64,000 nucleotides of DNA from Rhizobacter sp. Root1238 (GTDB taxonomy: Bacteria > Pseudomonadota > Gammaproteobacteria > Burkholderiales > Burkholderiaceae_C), in the NCBI RefSeq assembly GCF_001425825.1, contig NZ_LMDM01000049.1, positions 193,841 to 257,840 on the forward strand. The letters are read 5' to 3'. A model generated the notes under the pieces. That model was not told the DNA's origin. It did no database searches and saw nothing but the letters and a program-made list of their open reading frames with translations. Numbering within the stretch: the stretch's first letter is position 1; each line of letters starts with the position of its first letter. Of this stretch, positions 1-10,967 are shown in pieces. The position numbers and the translations under genes were made by a program.

Positions 1-10
1 ACTTCCCTCC

Positions 11-546
11 GCTGGCTGGCTTCATGGCCCGTCGCCGAAACTCCCTCCACTCACTTCGTTCGTTGTGGTCAAACAGTCGGCGACAGTCAGTTCACGAAGC
101 GCGCTGCGCGCGCGGGCCATGAAGCCAGCCAGCTCCGGCGCCCCCTCCTTATTGGCGCGCCACAGCCTCCCCACCCGCGCCTTTGCCGACACCGCAGCGC
201 TTGGGGTGGAGGTGGAAAAGATTGAACGGAGGGACGAAGGGGCTTCGGCTGCTCGCGTGCTTGTCGGTCTGTTCGGTCTTTTCCCCCAACCCAAGGCGAT
301 GGTTCTTCGCGGGGGGTGGCGGAATGCGCTGGGGGCGATTTCTGAGGCGACGAAGAAGACGGGCTTCGGGGTCGGCGCGCTTGCGCGCTTCGTGAAACTG
401 ACTCGCCGCGACTGTTTGACCACAGCGAACGAAGTGAGCGGAGGGAGTTTCGCGGCGCGACCCCGGAGCCCGTCTTCTTCGTGCAGTCGGCCCGCCAGGG
501 CCGACCGCCTCGGCATGAGCCCCCAGCGCATTCCGCCACCCCCCGC
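11..546. repeat. Nested inverted repeats upstream of and into tolC-like gene
   Basis: No gene is supported in positions 1-514. The stretch holds several inverted repeats. Positions 11-31 and 113-133 are perfect reverse complements (21 bp). Positions 37-79 and 409-451 match inverted over 43 bp with two mismatches. Positions 309-336 and 519-546 are a perfect 28-bp inverted pair. Positions 350-373 and 458-481 match inverted with one clear mismatch. The last arm of the 28-bp pair covers the start codon region of the following TolC-like gene, so its first ten or so codons are made of repeat sequence. An open frame through the whole region has arginine-rich, non-protein-like composition. The arrangement resembles dispersed palindromic repeats of Burkholderiales; function unknown. 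Confidence 0.8.
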
Positions 547-1867
547 GACGCTCAGAACCATCGCACAAAGCATCGTCATCATCATCGCGACAGCGATCAC
601 TTCAACCCCCGCCAGGGCCGACGACCTGCTGCAGATCTACCAGCAAGCCCGCCGCGCTGACCCGGTGCTGTCGGCGGCGGATGCTCAGCGCGGCATCGCT
701 CGAGAAGTGGTCGTGCAGTCTCGCGCACCACTGTTGCCCCAAGCCTCGGCAGGGGTCTCGTTCGACCGCACGCAGCCGGGTGGCGATGCAAGCGAGCGCA
801 ACAGCAGCCGCACGGCTTCCGTCACGCTGAACCAGGTGCTGGTGGATGTGGCCCGCTTGTCGCAGCTGCATGTCGCGCAGTCGCAGGCCGAGGCTCAGGA
901 CGACTTGTTGCGCGCCGCCGAGCAGGCCTTGTGCGCGCGCGTGGCCCGGGCCTACTTCGACGTGCTCACCGCCGACGATGCGGTGCGCCAGGTCGAGGCC
1001 AATGAAGATGCCTATCGGCAGCAGGTGGAGCAGTCCGACCAGCGCTTTCGCAACGGGCTGACGGCGCAGGTCGACGTGGAGCAGGCGCGGGCCTACCACG
1101 CGGCGGCGCGCGCCGCCAGCATCGAGGCCCGCCAGGCGCGCGACGAGGCGCGCGAGGCGCTGTCCGAGATCACCGGGCAGCCGGCGCCGGCGCTGAACCG
1201 GCTGCAGGACGAGCTGCCGATGGCGCCGCCGGCACCGGCCGACCCGCAGGCCTGGGTCGACGACGCGCTACTGCACAACCCGAGCCTGTCGGCGCAGCGC
1301 CATGTCGTCGAGGCGGCCGGCCAGGACATCGCGACGGCGCGTGCCGGTCATCTGCCGACGCTCAGTGCCAACCTCGGTGTCGGCCGCGCCGCCGCCTGGC
1401 CGACGCCGGCGAGCAACACCGATGGCCGCAACGTCGCCAGCGTCGGCATCGTGCTCAACGTGCCGTTGTTCGCCGGCGGGGCCACGCAGTCGCGGCTGCG
1501 CCAGGCCTTGCACCAGCAGGATGCCGCGCGCGACGACTACGAGCTGCGCCGTCGGCGCGTCGCGCGCGAGACGCTGGAGCAGTACCGCAGCATCGCCGCG
1601 GGCATCGGCCGCATCGAGGCGACGCGCGCCGCGGTCGAGTCGGCCGGCCGCGCGCTTGCTTCCACACGCATCGGGCAGGAGCTCGGCACGCAGACGATGA
1701 CCGACCTGCTGCTCGCGATCCAGACCCAGGCCTCCGCGCAGGCTGCGTACTCGCAGGCGCGTCACCAGTTCGTGCTGAGCCGGCTGCTGCTGCTGCAGGC
1801 GGCCGGCCGCATCGATGAGGCCGACCTCGCGGCCGTCAACACCTTGCTGAAACAGGAGATTCCCTGA
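515..1867 (+). CDS. TolC-family outer membrane efflux protein
   Basis: The 450-residue product has a signal peptide ending near AR/ADD (about residue 30). Two OEP-type halves follow, each rich in long Ala/Gln/Arg helices (for example QVDVEQARAYHAAARAAS and the C-terminal QASAQAAYSQARHQF), typical of TolC periplasmic coiled-coil hairpins. TolC-family trimers form the outer-membrane duct for tripartite export. The frame stays open upstream to position 65, but that part is repeat DNA with unprotein-like composition, so the ATG at 515 is chosen, just ahead of the hydrophobic signal segment; no good ribosome site is seen. The stop overlaps the next start (TGATG), so it is translationally coupled to the permease genes. 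The exported substrate is unknown. Confidence 0.88.
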   Translation: MSPQRIPPPPATLRTIAQSIVIIIATAITSTPARADDLLQIYQQARRADPVLSAADAQRGIAREVVVQSRAPLLPQASAGVSFDRTQPGGDASERNSSRTASVTLNQVLVDVARLSQLHVAQSQAEAQDDLLRAAEQALCARVARAYFDVLTADDAVRQVEANEDAYRQQVEQSDQRFRNGLTAQVDVEQARAYHAAARAASIEARQARDEAREALSEITGQPAPALNRLQDELPMAPPAPADPQAWVDDALLHNPSLSAQRHVVEAAGQDIATARAGHLPTLSANLGVGRAAAWPTPASNTDGRNVASVGIVLNVPLFAGGATQSRLRQALHQQDAARDDYELRRRRVARETLEQYRSIAAGIGRIEATRAAVESAGRALASTRIGQELGTQTMTDLLLAIQTQASAQAAYSQARHQFVLSRLLLLQAAGRIDEADLAAVNTLLKQEIP

Positions 1868-3171
1868 TGCTTGGCTACCACCTCGACCTGGCGCTGCGCA
1901 GCTTCCGGCGCAGCCCCGCGCTGACCGCGCTGATGGTGCTCGCGATCGCGCTGGGCATCGGCGCCAGCATGACGACGCTGACGGTGTTCCATGTGCTGTC
2001 CGGCGACCCGATCCCCGGCAAGAGCGACCGGCTGTTCTACGTGCAGCTCGATGCCAGCGAACGCGGCGCCGCGCCGCCCGGCGCCGAACCGCTGGAGCAG
2101 TTGACCCGCTTCGATGCCGAAGCGCTGATGCGCGAGCACCGCGGTGAACGCCAGGTGATGATGACCGGCGGCTCGGTCGCGGTGCAGCCGGCGCAGGCCG
2201 ACCGGCCGGCATTCTTCGCGAGCGCCCGCTACACCAGCGCCGACTTCTTCCCGATGTTCGAGACGCCGTGGCGCTACGGCCATGGCTGGGAGGCGGCGGA
2301 CGACGCGGCCGCCGCGCGCGTCGCGGTGATCTCGCACGAACTGAACCAGAAGCTGTTCGACGGCGCCGACAGCACCGGCCGCCTGCTGCGCGCCGGCGAC
2401 CACGACCTGCGCATCGTCGGCGTGCTCGCGCCGTGGCGCCCGGTGCCGCACTACTACGACCTGTTCGCCGGCCGCTTCGCGAAGACCGAACAGGTCTTCA
2501 CGCCGCTGTCCACCGCGTTGCAGGTGAAGCTGCCGATCGCCGGCAGCCTGACCTGCTGGGGCAACCGCACGTCGCCCGACCCGCGCGCCGTCAACGCGCC
2601 CTGCGCCTGGCTGCAGTACTGGGTGCAGATGCCGTCGGCGGCCGACGCGCCGGCCTTGCGGCAGTACCTCACCGACTACTCCGAACAGCAGCGCGCGGCC
2701 GGCCGCTTCGAACGACCGGCCAACGTGCGCCTGCGCAACGTCACCGAGCGCATGGAATTCAAGCACGTCGTGCCCGGCGACGTGCACCTGCAGCTGTGGC
2801 TGGCCTTCGGCTTCCTGCTGGTCTGCCTGACCAACACCGTCGGGCTGCTGCTCGCCAAGTGCATGCGCCGCGCGCCGGAGATCGCGGTGCGGCGTGCGCT
2901 CGGCGCGACCCGGCGCGCGATCTTCGGGCAGTTCCTGGTCGAGGCCGGCAGCATCGGCGTCGTCGGCGGCGTGCTCGGGCTCGGCCTCGCGCTGCTCGGG
3001 CTGTGGGGCGTGCGGCAGAACCCGGCCAGCTACGCGCAGCTGGCATACCTCGATGCCCCGATGCTCGCCACCACGCTGGTGCTCGCGCTGGTCGCGAGCC
3101 TCGCCGCCGGGCTGCTGCCGGCCTGGCGCGCCTGCCAGGTGGCGCCGGCGCTGCAGCTCAAGTCGCAATGA
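1867..3171 (+). CDS. ABC transporter permease, MacB/FtsX type (first)
   Basis: A 434-residue membrane protein with one N-terminal membrane helix (residues about 18-40), a large periplasmic MacB_PCD-like domain, and three C-terminal helices beginning near LWLAFGFLLVCLTN. The ...APEIAVRRALGATRRAIFGQFLVEA stretch is the cytoplasmic coupling motif of FtsX-type permeases. Such proteins work with an ABC ATPase and a periplasmic adaptor in mechanotransmission or export. It is followed after 34 bp by a second permease of the same kind, suggesting a heterodimeric pair. No ATPase or HlyD-type adaptor gene is visible in the window; they may lie upstream of position 1 or elsewhere. Substrate unknown. Confidence 0.88.
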   Translation: MLGYHLDLALRSFRRSPALTALMVLAIALGIGASMTTLTVFHVLSGDPIPGKSDRLFYVQLDASERGAAPPGAEPLEQLTRFDAEALMREHRGERQVMMTGGSVAVQPAQADRPAFFASARYTSADFFPMFETPWRYGHGWEAADDAAAARVAVISHELNQKLFDGADSTGRLLRAGDHDLRIVGVLAPWRPVPHYYDLFAGRFAKTEQVFTPLSTALQVKLPIAGSLTCWGNRTSPDPRAVNAPCAWLQYWVQMPSAADAPALRQYLTDYSEQQRAAGRFERPANVRLRNVTERMEFKHVVPGDVHLQLWLAFGFLLVCLTNTVGLLLAKCMRRAPEIAVRRALGATRRAIFGQFLVEAGSIGVVGGVLGLGLALLGLWGVRQNPASYAQLAYLDAPMLATTLVLALVASLAAGLLPAWRACQVAPALQLKSQ

Positions 3172-3205
3172 ACGAAGAAGCCCCGACGAACCCGAGGAGA
3201 ACGCG

Positions 3206-4423
3206 ATGATGGACCTCCGACCGATCCTGTCGACACTGCGCCGCCACAAGACCGCCGCCGCGCTGATCGTGCTCGAGGTCGCGCTCAGCTGCGCGATCGT
3301 CAGCAATGCGCTGTTCCTGATCGGCGAGCGGCTGGAGCGCATGCAGGCGCCCACCGGGCTGGCCGAGACCGAGCTGCTGCAGATCCGGCTCAACGACATC
3401 GCCCGCCGCGACAACGCCGAGGCACTGACCCGGCGCGACCTGGCGACGCTGCGCGCGCTGCCGGGCGTCCGGTCGGCCACCAGCGTGAACCACGTGCCGT
3501 TCGGCAACGGCTCGTCCGATGCCGGCGTCAACATCTCGCCCGACCAACCGTCGCCGACGGTCAGCGCGGCGTTGTACCTGGTCGGCGAGAACGCGCTCGC
3601 GACGCTCGGCCTGAAGCTGGTCGAGGGCCGCGACTTCCTGCCGGAAGAAGTGCAGCCGGCCTCGGCGCTGGAGGCCGAGGAACCGAAGGTGCCGGCGGTG
3701 ATCGTCGACCGCGGCACCGCGGCGCGCCTGTTCCCCGAAGGCAGCGCGGTCGGCCGCTCGCTGTACGTGTTCGGGTCGTCGCCGATGCGTGTGGTCGGCG
3801 TGGTCGAGCACATGGCGATCCCGCAGCCGAACGGTCCGCGCGGCGCCTACCTGACGCTGCTGCCGGTGCAGCCGGTCTACAACGACGGCAACTACCTGGT
3901 GCGCGTCGCCGATCCGGCGCAGCGCGAGCGGCTGCTGAAGGACGCGGTCGCCGCGCTGCAGGCGGTCGACAGCCAGCGCATCGTGATGGAGCGCCAGACC
4001 TTCGACGACCTGCGCCACGAGTACTACCGCCAGGACCGCTGGATGGCGGCGCTGCTGGTCGCGGTGTGCATCGCGCTGCTGGTGGTCACCGCGTTCGGCA
4101 TCGTCGGGCTGGCCAGCTTCTGGGTGCAGCAACGCACCCGCATGATCGGCGTGCGCCGCGCGCTCGGCGCGTCGCGGGTGCAGATCCTGCGCTACTTCCA
4201 GGCCGAGAACTTCCTGCTGACGACGATGGGCATCGTGCTCGGCATGACGGCCGCGTACGGCGTCAATGCGCTGCTGATGCGCCTGTACGAGCTGCCGCAG
4301 CTGCCCTGGGTGTGCCTGCCGATCGGCGCGGTGACGCTGTGGGTGCTCGGGCAGGTCGCGGTGCTCGGCCCGGCGCGGCGTGCGGCCGCGCTGCCGCCGG
4401 TGGTCGTGATGCGGGGGGCCTAG
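3206..4423 (+). CDS. ABC transporter permease, MacB/FtsX type (second)
   Basis: A 405-residue paralogue of the preceding permease: N-terminal membrane helix, periplasmic domain, and three C-terminal helices with the motif MIGVRRALGASRVQILRYF. The frame is open far upstream, but the ATG at 3206 follows a good GAGGAGA ribosome site and begins immediately before the first membrane helix, so it is chosen. The two permeases differ enough (about family level) to be a specialised heterodimer rather than a recent duplication. The gene ends 14 bp before an NtrC-type regulator, implying one operon from tolC to the sensor kinase. In related clusters the kinase/regulator pair controls this transporter; here that is inferred from gene order only. 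Confidence 0.87.
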   Translation: MMDLRPILSTLRRHKTAAALIVLEVALSCAIVSNALFLIGERLERMQAPTGLAETELLQIRLNDIARRDNAEALTRRDLATLRALPGVRSATSVNHVPFGNGSSDAGVNISPDQPSPTVSAALYLVGENALATLGLKLVEGRDFLPEEVQPASALEAEEPKVPAVIVDRGTAARLFPEGSAVGRSLYVFGSSPMRVVGVVEHMAIPQPNGPRGAYLTLLPVQPVYNDGNYLVRVADPAQRERLLKDAVAALQAVDSQRIVMERQTFDDLRHEYYRQDRWMAALLVAVCIALLVVTAFGIVGLASFWVQQRTRMIGVRRALGASRVQILRYFQAENFLLTTMGIVLGMTAAYGVNALLMRLYELPQLPWVCLPIGAVTLWVLGQVAVLGPARRAAALPPVVVMRGA

Positions 4424-4437
4424 TAAGCTCGCGCCCC

Positions 4438-5772
<1,335 letters not shown>

Positions 5773-5779
5773 GCCCGGC

Positions 5780-7132
5780 ATGCGCGCATTGAGCCTGCGT
5801 GCGCGCTTGCTGCTGGCGCTCGTCGCCGCGCTAGCCGGCGGTGCCGCGCTGCATGCCGCGGTGCTGGCCGCATCGGCCCGCTGGGGCGGCGCTGTGGCGC
5901 CGCTGGCCGGGGCGGCCGCGGTGCTGGCATTCTGGCTGGCCGCCTGGGGGTCGGCGCGGCTGGTCGCGCCGCTGAAGCGCCTGCTGCGCTCGCTGGAGAG
6001 CGCGGTGCTGAGCTACCGCGACGGCGACTTCAGCGTGTCGATCAGCGACGACCACGGCGGCGAACTCGGCGCGCTGGTCGGGCACCACAACGCGTTGGGC
6101 CATGCGCTGCGCGACCAGCGCCAGCACCTGGCGCAGCGCGAGCTGCTGCTCGACACCGTGGTGCAGAACACGCCGGTCGCGCTGGTGCTGACCGACCTGC
6201 GGCAGCGCGTGGCCTACGCCAACATCGCCGCGCGCCAGCTGCTGGGCGAAGGCCGCAGCCTGGAGGGCAGCGATTTCGGCGCGCTGCTCGCGACGCTGCC
6301 GCCGGCGCTCGCGCGGGCGGTGGAGGAGGGCACCGATGCGCTGTTCAGCGTCACGCTGGACGGCAGCGACGAGACCTTCCACCTGTCTCAGCGCCAGTTC
6401 CGGCTGCAGGGCCGGCCGCACCGGCTGCTGCTGTTCCGGCGCATGACGCGCGAGCTGTCGCGGCAGGAGGTCGCCACCTGGAAGCGCGTGATCCGCGTCA
6501 TCAGCCACGAGCTGAACAACTCGCTGGCGCCGATCTCGTCGCTCGCCCACAGCGGCGCCGAGCTGGCGCGGCGCGGCGATGTGCAGCGGCTGCCGGAGGT
6601 GTTCGCCGCGATCGGCGAGCGGGCGCGCCACCTGCACGGCTTCCTCGACGGCTATGCGCGTTTCGCGAAGCTGCCGGCGCCGCGGCTGGACACGGTGGAG
6701 TGGGCGCCGTTCCTGGCGGCGCTCGTGGCGCAGTACCCGTTCGAGCGCAGCGGCGAGCTGCCGGCGCGGGCCGGGGTGTTCGATGCGGCGCAGGTGGAGC
6801 AGGCGCTCATCAACCTGCTGAAGAACGCGCACGAAGCGGGCGGGCCGTCGGACGGCGTGACGCTGTCGCTGACCGACACCGGTGCGGAGATCCGCTTCGA
6901 GGTGGCCGATCGCGGCCCCGGCATGACCGACACCGTGCTCGCGCAGGCCTTGCTGCCGTTCTACTCGACCAAGCGGGCCGGCACCGGGCTCGGGTTGGCA
7001 CTGGCTCGGGAGATCGCCGAGGCGCATGGCGGGCGGATCGCGCTGGCGAACCGGCCGGATGGTGGGCTGCGCGTGGCGATCACGCTGCCGATGGACACCC
7101 AGGCCCGTTCGCCCGACCGCCCACCCCGTTGA
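5780..7132 (+). CDS. NtrY/NtrB-like membrane sensor histidine kinase
   Basis: A 450-residue sensor partner of the preceding NtrC-type regulator. Two hydrophobic segments (about residues 8-30 and 40-62) form a short membrane anchor with little periplasmic sequence between, so the signal is probably sensed in or near the membrane. A PAS-like region (about 115-215) precedes the H box SHELNNSLAPI with His243. The catalytic ATPase domain shows the N box (LINLLKNAHEA), G1 (VADRGPGM) and G2 (GTGLGLAL) motifs. Its stop is followed by convergent repeat DNA and the reverse-strand upp gene. Probable job: phosphorylating the regulator that controls the upstream transporter genes. Confidence 0.92.
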   Translation: MRALSLRARLLLALVAALAGGAALHAAVLAASARWGGAVAPLAGAAAVLAFWLAAWGSARLVAPLKRLLRSLESAVLSYRDGDFSVSISDDHGGELGALVGHHNALGHALRDQRQHLAQRELLLDTVVQNTPVALVLTDLRQRVAYANIAARQLLGEGRSLEGSDFGALLATLPPALARAVEEGTDALFSVTLDGSDETFHLSQRQFRLQGRPHRLLLFRRMTRELSRQEVATWKRVIRVISHELNNSLAPISSLAHSGAELARRGDVQRLPEVFAAIGERARHLHGFLDGYARFAKLPAPRLDTVEWAPFLAALVAQYPFERSGELPARAGVFDAAQVEQALINLLKNAHEAGGPSDGVTLSLTDTGAEIRFEVADRGPGMTDTVLAQALLPFYSTKRAGTGLGLALAREIAEAHGGRIALANRPDGGLRVAITLPMDTQARSPDRPPR

Positions 7133-7140
7133 TCACCCAC

Positions 7141-7327
7141 CCCGTTCGCCCTGAGCAGGGACCGAGCTTGTCGAGGGCACGTGTCGAAGGGTGGGTGCCC
7201 TGGCACGAGGGCTTCGACAGGCTCAGCCCGAACGGGAAGGGGGCTCGGCCCGACCCTTCGACAGGCTCAGGTCCTTCGACAAGCTCAGGATGATCGGGGC
7301 CCTTCGACAGGCTCAGGGCGAACGGAG
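7141..7327. repeat. Dispersed TTCGACARGCTCAG / GTTCGCCCTGAGC repeat cluster
   Basis: This convergent gap between the kinase and upp holds at least five partial copies of one repeat in both orientations. Examples are GTTCGCCCTGAGC at 7143, GAGCTTGTCGAGGG soon after, and CTTCGACAGGCTCAG around 7211, 7257 and 7303. Opposed copies can pair as hairpins. The same family recurs at about 34896-34992, 56788-57000 and 61373-61460, mostly between convergent genes, so a bidirectional transcript-end role is plausible. Confidence 0.75.
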
Positions 7328-7334
7328 GGAGGTG

Positions 7335-7967
<633 letters not shown>

Positions 7968-8004
7968 GGGCTCTCCTCGGGGTGTGCCAGCTTCGGCTGT
8001 GTCG

Positions 8005-8033
8005 GTTATATCGGCTCCTGCCGCGGCGAACCA
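8005..8033 (-). promoter_or_regulatory. Candidate sigma-70 promoter for upp
   Basis: On the reverse strand TGGTTC (8033-8028) and TATAAC (8010-8005) are separated by 17 bp, about 40 bp before the upp start codon. The -10 is good, the -35 weak. This is the only AT-richer patch in the divergent gap. Confidence 0.4.
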
Positions 8034-8123
8034 GCATTTCGTCACGCTCGCGCGGGCCGCCGCGCTCAAGTGGTGCACCGGGGCGGTCGAAAAACAGTCG
8101 TCCCTCCGTCTGCCGAGCCTTGC

Positions 8124-8894
8124 ATGTCCGTTCCGCCCCCGCTGCGTCGTCTTGCCTGCCACCTGGCCGGGCTGCTGCTCGGGCTGCTGCCCGTGCTGGC
8201 CGCGGCGCAGCCGCTGCGCATCGTCACCGAGGAACTGCCGCCCTACAACATGACGGTGAACGGCCAGGTCACCGGCCTCGGCACCGAGGTCGTGCAGGCG
8301 GTGCTGAAGGAGGCCGGCTTCGCCGGCACGCCGATCCAGGTGATGCCGTGGGCCCGCGCCTACGACATCGCGCTGAACCAGGAGAACGTGCTGATCTATT
8401 CGATCACCCGCACGCCGCAGCGCGAGAAGCGCTTCAAGTGGGTCGGGGTGATCGCGCCGACGCGCTGGTACCTGTTCTCGCTGAGCGGCCGCACGCCGCC
8501 GGTCAAGACGCTGGACGACGCGCGCCGCTTCCAGACCGCCACCGTCAACGAAGACGCCGGCGAGCAGTACCTGGTCGCCAACGGCTTCCAGATCGGCCAG
8601 AACCTGCAGTCCAGCAACCGCTACGAGCTGAACTACGAGAAGCTGAAGGGCGGCCGCGTCGACCTGTGGATCGCCAACGAGCTGAACGCCACGTACCTGG
8701 TGCGCCAGGCCGGCGACGACCCGGCCCGCATGGTGCAGCGCACGCTCGCGCTGACCGACCTCGGCAGCGAAGGCGGGCTCGACATGGCCTTCAGCCTGAA
8801 GACGCCGGACGAGGTGGTCGAGCGCTTCCGCAAGGGGCTGGAGACGATCCGCCGCAACGGCACCTATGAGAGCCTCCAGCGCAAGTGGCTCTGA
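8124..8894 (+). CDS. Periplasmic substrate-binding protein, family 3-like (first)
   Basis: A 256-residue secreted protein: signal peptide to about residue 28 (cleavage near AAAQP), then a type II periplasmic binding fold ([13 protein letters not shown]... opening, as in amino-acid binding proteins). No transporter permease is nearby. Instead the gene overlaps by 29 bp a membrane diguanylate cyclase, and a paralogue follows that. The two binding proteins share PWARAYD.AL, NVLI and RTPQRE.KFKW segments. Such orphan binding proteins often act as soluble sensors; here it may deliver a ligand signal to the cyclase. Ligand not predictable. Confidence 0.87.
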   Translation: MSVPPPLRRLACHLAGLLLGLLPVLAAAQPLRIVTEELPPYNMTVNGQVTGLGTEVVQAVLKEAGFAGTPIQVMPWARAYDIALNQENVLIYSITRTPQREKRFKWVGVIAPTRWYLFSLSGRTPPVKTLDDARRFQTATVNEDAGEQYLVANGFQIGQNLQSSNRYELNYEKLKGGRVDLWIANELNATYLVRQAGDDPARMVQRTLALTDLGSEGGLDMAFSLKTPDEVVERFRKGLETIRRNGTYESLQRKWL

Positions 8895-10200
8895 GCACGG
8901 CGGGCTGAACGGCTCGCTCGGCCGCCAGCTGGTGCTGGCGACGCTGGCATTCGGCATCGTCTTCACGCTGGCCGCGGTGGCGCTGCGCACCTGGTCGGCC
9001 TGGCAGGCCAACCTGTCGGCGATGACCGCCGAGCTGACGCTGATCGACCAGGTGTTCCAGCACACGCTCGCGAAAGCCATCTGGGAGATGGACCGCGATG
9101 CGCTGCAGACCCACGTGAACGGCGTCGCGCAGGTCAGCCCGGTCGGCCGCGTCGAGCTGCGGCTGCTGCAGAACGGCCGCACCACCGAGCAGATGGCGCA
9201 GCACCGCGACGGCGCGCAGCCGTCGACCCGCGCGCCGGTGCTGCACCGCAGGCTGAGCTACGAACCCTATCCCGGCGCGAGCGAGGTGGTCGGCGAGCTG
9301 ACGCTCGAAGGCGACGAGCGCGTGCTGTGGGAGCGATTGCGCGGCGAGCTGGCCGGCATCGTGCTGACGCAGCTGGTCCAGTCGCTGCTGCTGGCCGGCC
9401 TGGTGATGTGGGTCTTCAACCGCACCGTCACCGTGCACGTGCGGCGCATGGCGCGTCACCTCGACGAGCTGACGCCGCAGACGCTGGACCGCCGGCTGGT
9501 GCTCGAGCGCGCGCCGGGCCGGCGCGACGAGCTGAGCCTGCTGGAGTCGGGCGTCAACCAGCTGCAGGGCAACCTGTCGAACTACCTGGCGCGCCAGCGC
9601 CGCGACGAGCGCGACCTCGCGGCGCACCGCGACCGGCTGGCCGAGCTGGTCGACGAGCAGACCGCCGAGCTGCGCGCCGCCAACGCGCAGCTGGAAGCGC
9701 TGTCGCGCAGCGACCCGCTGACCGGCCTCGCGAACCGGCGCCACTTCGACGAGGTGAAGGACGTCGAGTTCCGCCGCGCGCAGCGACTGAACCAGCCGCT
9801 GTCGGTGCTGCTGTGCGACGTCGATTTCTTCAAGCGCTACAACGACACCTACGGCCATGCGCTCGGCGACGACTGCCTGCGCCTGATCGCACAGACGCTG
9901 CGCGAGACCTTCGGCCGCGCCGGCGAGCTGGCCGCGCGCATCGGCGGCGAGGAGTTCGCGGTGCTGCTGCCGGCGGTCGATGCCGACCAGGCGCATGCCG
10001 CGGCCGAGCGGCTGCGCGAGGCGTTGGCCGACCGCGACATCGCGCACAGCGCGTCGCAGGTGGCACCGCGCGTGACGCTGAGCATCGGCGTCGCGCAGTT
10101 CGATCCGCTGACGATGGACCGCTTCGACGCGCTGCTGCAGCGTGCCGACCAGGCGCTGTACCGCGCGAAGCGACAAGGCCGCGACCGGGTGGCCGCCTGA
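8866..10200 (+). CDS. Membrane-bound diguanylate cyclase (GGDEF)
   Basis: A 444-residue c-di-GMP synthase. A first membrane helix (about residues 21-45) and a second (about 165-188) bracket a periplasmic domain of about 120 residues. A coiled-coil linker ([19 protein letters not shown]) leads to the GGDEF domain. The active site is intact as GGEEF (residues 360-364), with [12 protein letters not shown] and YGHALGDD upstream. The usual inhibitory RxxD site reads RAGE, so product inhibition may be weak. The start at 8866 lies inside the preceding gene, implying coupling. Flanking periplasmic binding proteins suggest a ligand-responsive complex. Confidence 0.92.
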   Translation: MRASSASGSEHGGLNGSLGRQLVLATLAFGIVFTLAAVALRTWSAWQANLSAMTAELTLIDQVFQHTLAKAIWEMDRDALQTHVNGVAQVSPVGRVELRLLQNGRTTEQMAQHRDGAQPSTRAPVLHRRLSYEPYPGASEVVGELTLEGDERVLWERLRGELAGIVLTQLVQSLLLAGLVMWVFNRTVTVHVRRMARHLDELTPQTLDRRLVLERAPGRRDELSLLESGVNQLQGNLSNYLARQRRDERDLAAHRDRLAELVDEQTAELRAANAQLEALSRSDPLTGLANRRHFDEVKDVEFRRAQRLNQPLSVLLCDVDFFKRYNDTYGHALGDDCLRLIAQTLRETFGRAGELAARIGGEEFAVLLPAVDADQAHAAAERLREALADRDIAHSASQVAPRVTLSIGVAQFDPLTMDRFDALLQRADQALYRAKRQGRDRVAA

Positions 10201-10218
10201 TCCGAAGGAAGGAAGACC

Positions 10219-10953
10219 ATGCGCATTGCCCATTGTCTTGCAGGCCCTGTCCTGGCGCTCATGCTGGTGGGCGCCCAGGCCCAGGCGATCCGCGGCGTCA
10301 CCGAGGAGTCCGGCTACACCTGGCTCAGCGCCGGCCGGGTGCTCGGCCCCGCCAGCGAGGTGGTGGCCGCGACGATGCAGCGCGCCGGCTTCGCCGACTA
10401 CCGTGCCGGCATCTACCCGTGGGCGCGCGCCTACGACATGGCGCTGCAGGAACCGAACGTGCTGATCTTCATGATCGCGCGCACGCCGCAGCGCGAGGAC
10501 AAGTTCAAGTGGGCCGGCGAGTTCATGCGCATCGAGTACCACCTGTACAAGCTGCGCACCAGCACCGAGGTGGTGGTGCGCACGCTGCAGGACGCCAGGG
10601 CCTACAGCATCGGCGTGGTGCGCGACGACGTGCGCCAGCAGTACCTGCAGTCGCAGGGCTTCACGCGGCTGGTGGTGTCGGCGCAGAACGGCGACAACTT
10701 CCGCAAGCTGCTGCACCGCCAGGTGCAGCTGGTGCCGATGCCCGAGCGCGACGCGCGCCAGCTGTGCGACGAGTCGCACATCGATTGCGCGATGCTGGAG
10801 AAGGTCTACACGCTGGACACGCTGTCGACCGGGCTGTTCATGGCCTACAGCAAGTCGACGCCCGACGACGTGGTGCTGCGCACGCGCACGGCGTTCGAGA
10901 AGCTGAAGGCCGACGGCACGCTGGCGCGGCTGATGGCAGCGCCGGGACGCTGA
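10219..10953 (+). CDS. Periplasmic substrate-binding protein, family 3-like (second)
   Basis: A 244-residue secreted paralogue of the binding protein encoded two genes upstream. A signal peptide ends near AQAQA, and the fold-defining segments (PWARAYDMAL, NVLIFMIARTPQRED) match the first copy. The N-terminal strand that normally contacts ligand is altered (IRGVTEESGYTW), so its ligand probably differs. A strong GGAAGGAAG ribosome site precedes the ATG. It lies 18 bp after the diguanylate cyclase, giving a binding protein, cyclase, binding protein order without any ABC transporter parts. Confidence 0.85.
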   Translation: MRIAHCLAGPVLALMLVGAQAQAIRGVTEESGYTWLSAGRVLGPASEVVAATMQRAGFADYRAGIYPWARAYDMALQEPNVLIFMIARTPQREDKFKWAGEFMRIEYHLYKLRTSTEVVVRTLQDARAYSIGVVRDDVRQQYLQSQGFTRLVVSAQNGDNFRKLLHRQVQLVPMPERDARQLCDESHIDCAMLEKVYTLDTLSTGLFMAYSKSTPDDVVLRTRTAFEKLKADGTLARLMAAPGR

Positions 10954-10967
10954 GCCAGGCGGCTCAG
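10950..10967. terminator. Hairpin joining two convergent stop codons
   Basis: CTGAGCC (10950-10956) and GGCTCAG (10961-10967) form a perfect 7-bp stem with a 4-base loop in the 10-bp gap between convergent genes. Each arm contains one of the two stop codons. There is no T-run, so it is at most a Rho-assisted or processing-type end. Confidence 0.4.

Noticed and set aside
65-514. N-terminal 150-codon extension of the TolC-family frame
   Set aside because: The extension is translated repeat DNA with low-complexity composition, and would place the signal peptide internally.
2894-3205. Upstream extension of the second permease inside the first permease gene
   Set aside because: Arg/Ser-rich shadow of the first permease frame. 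The good ribosome site and the first membrane helix fix the start at 3206.
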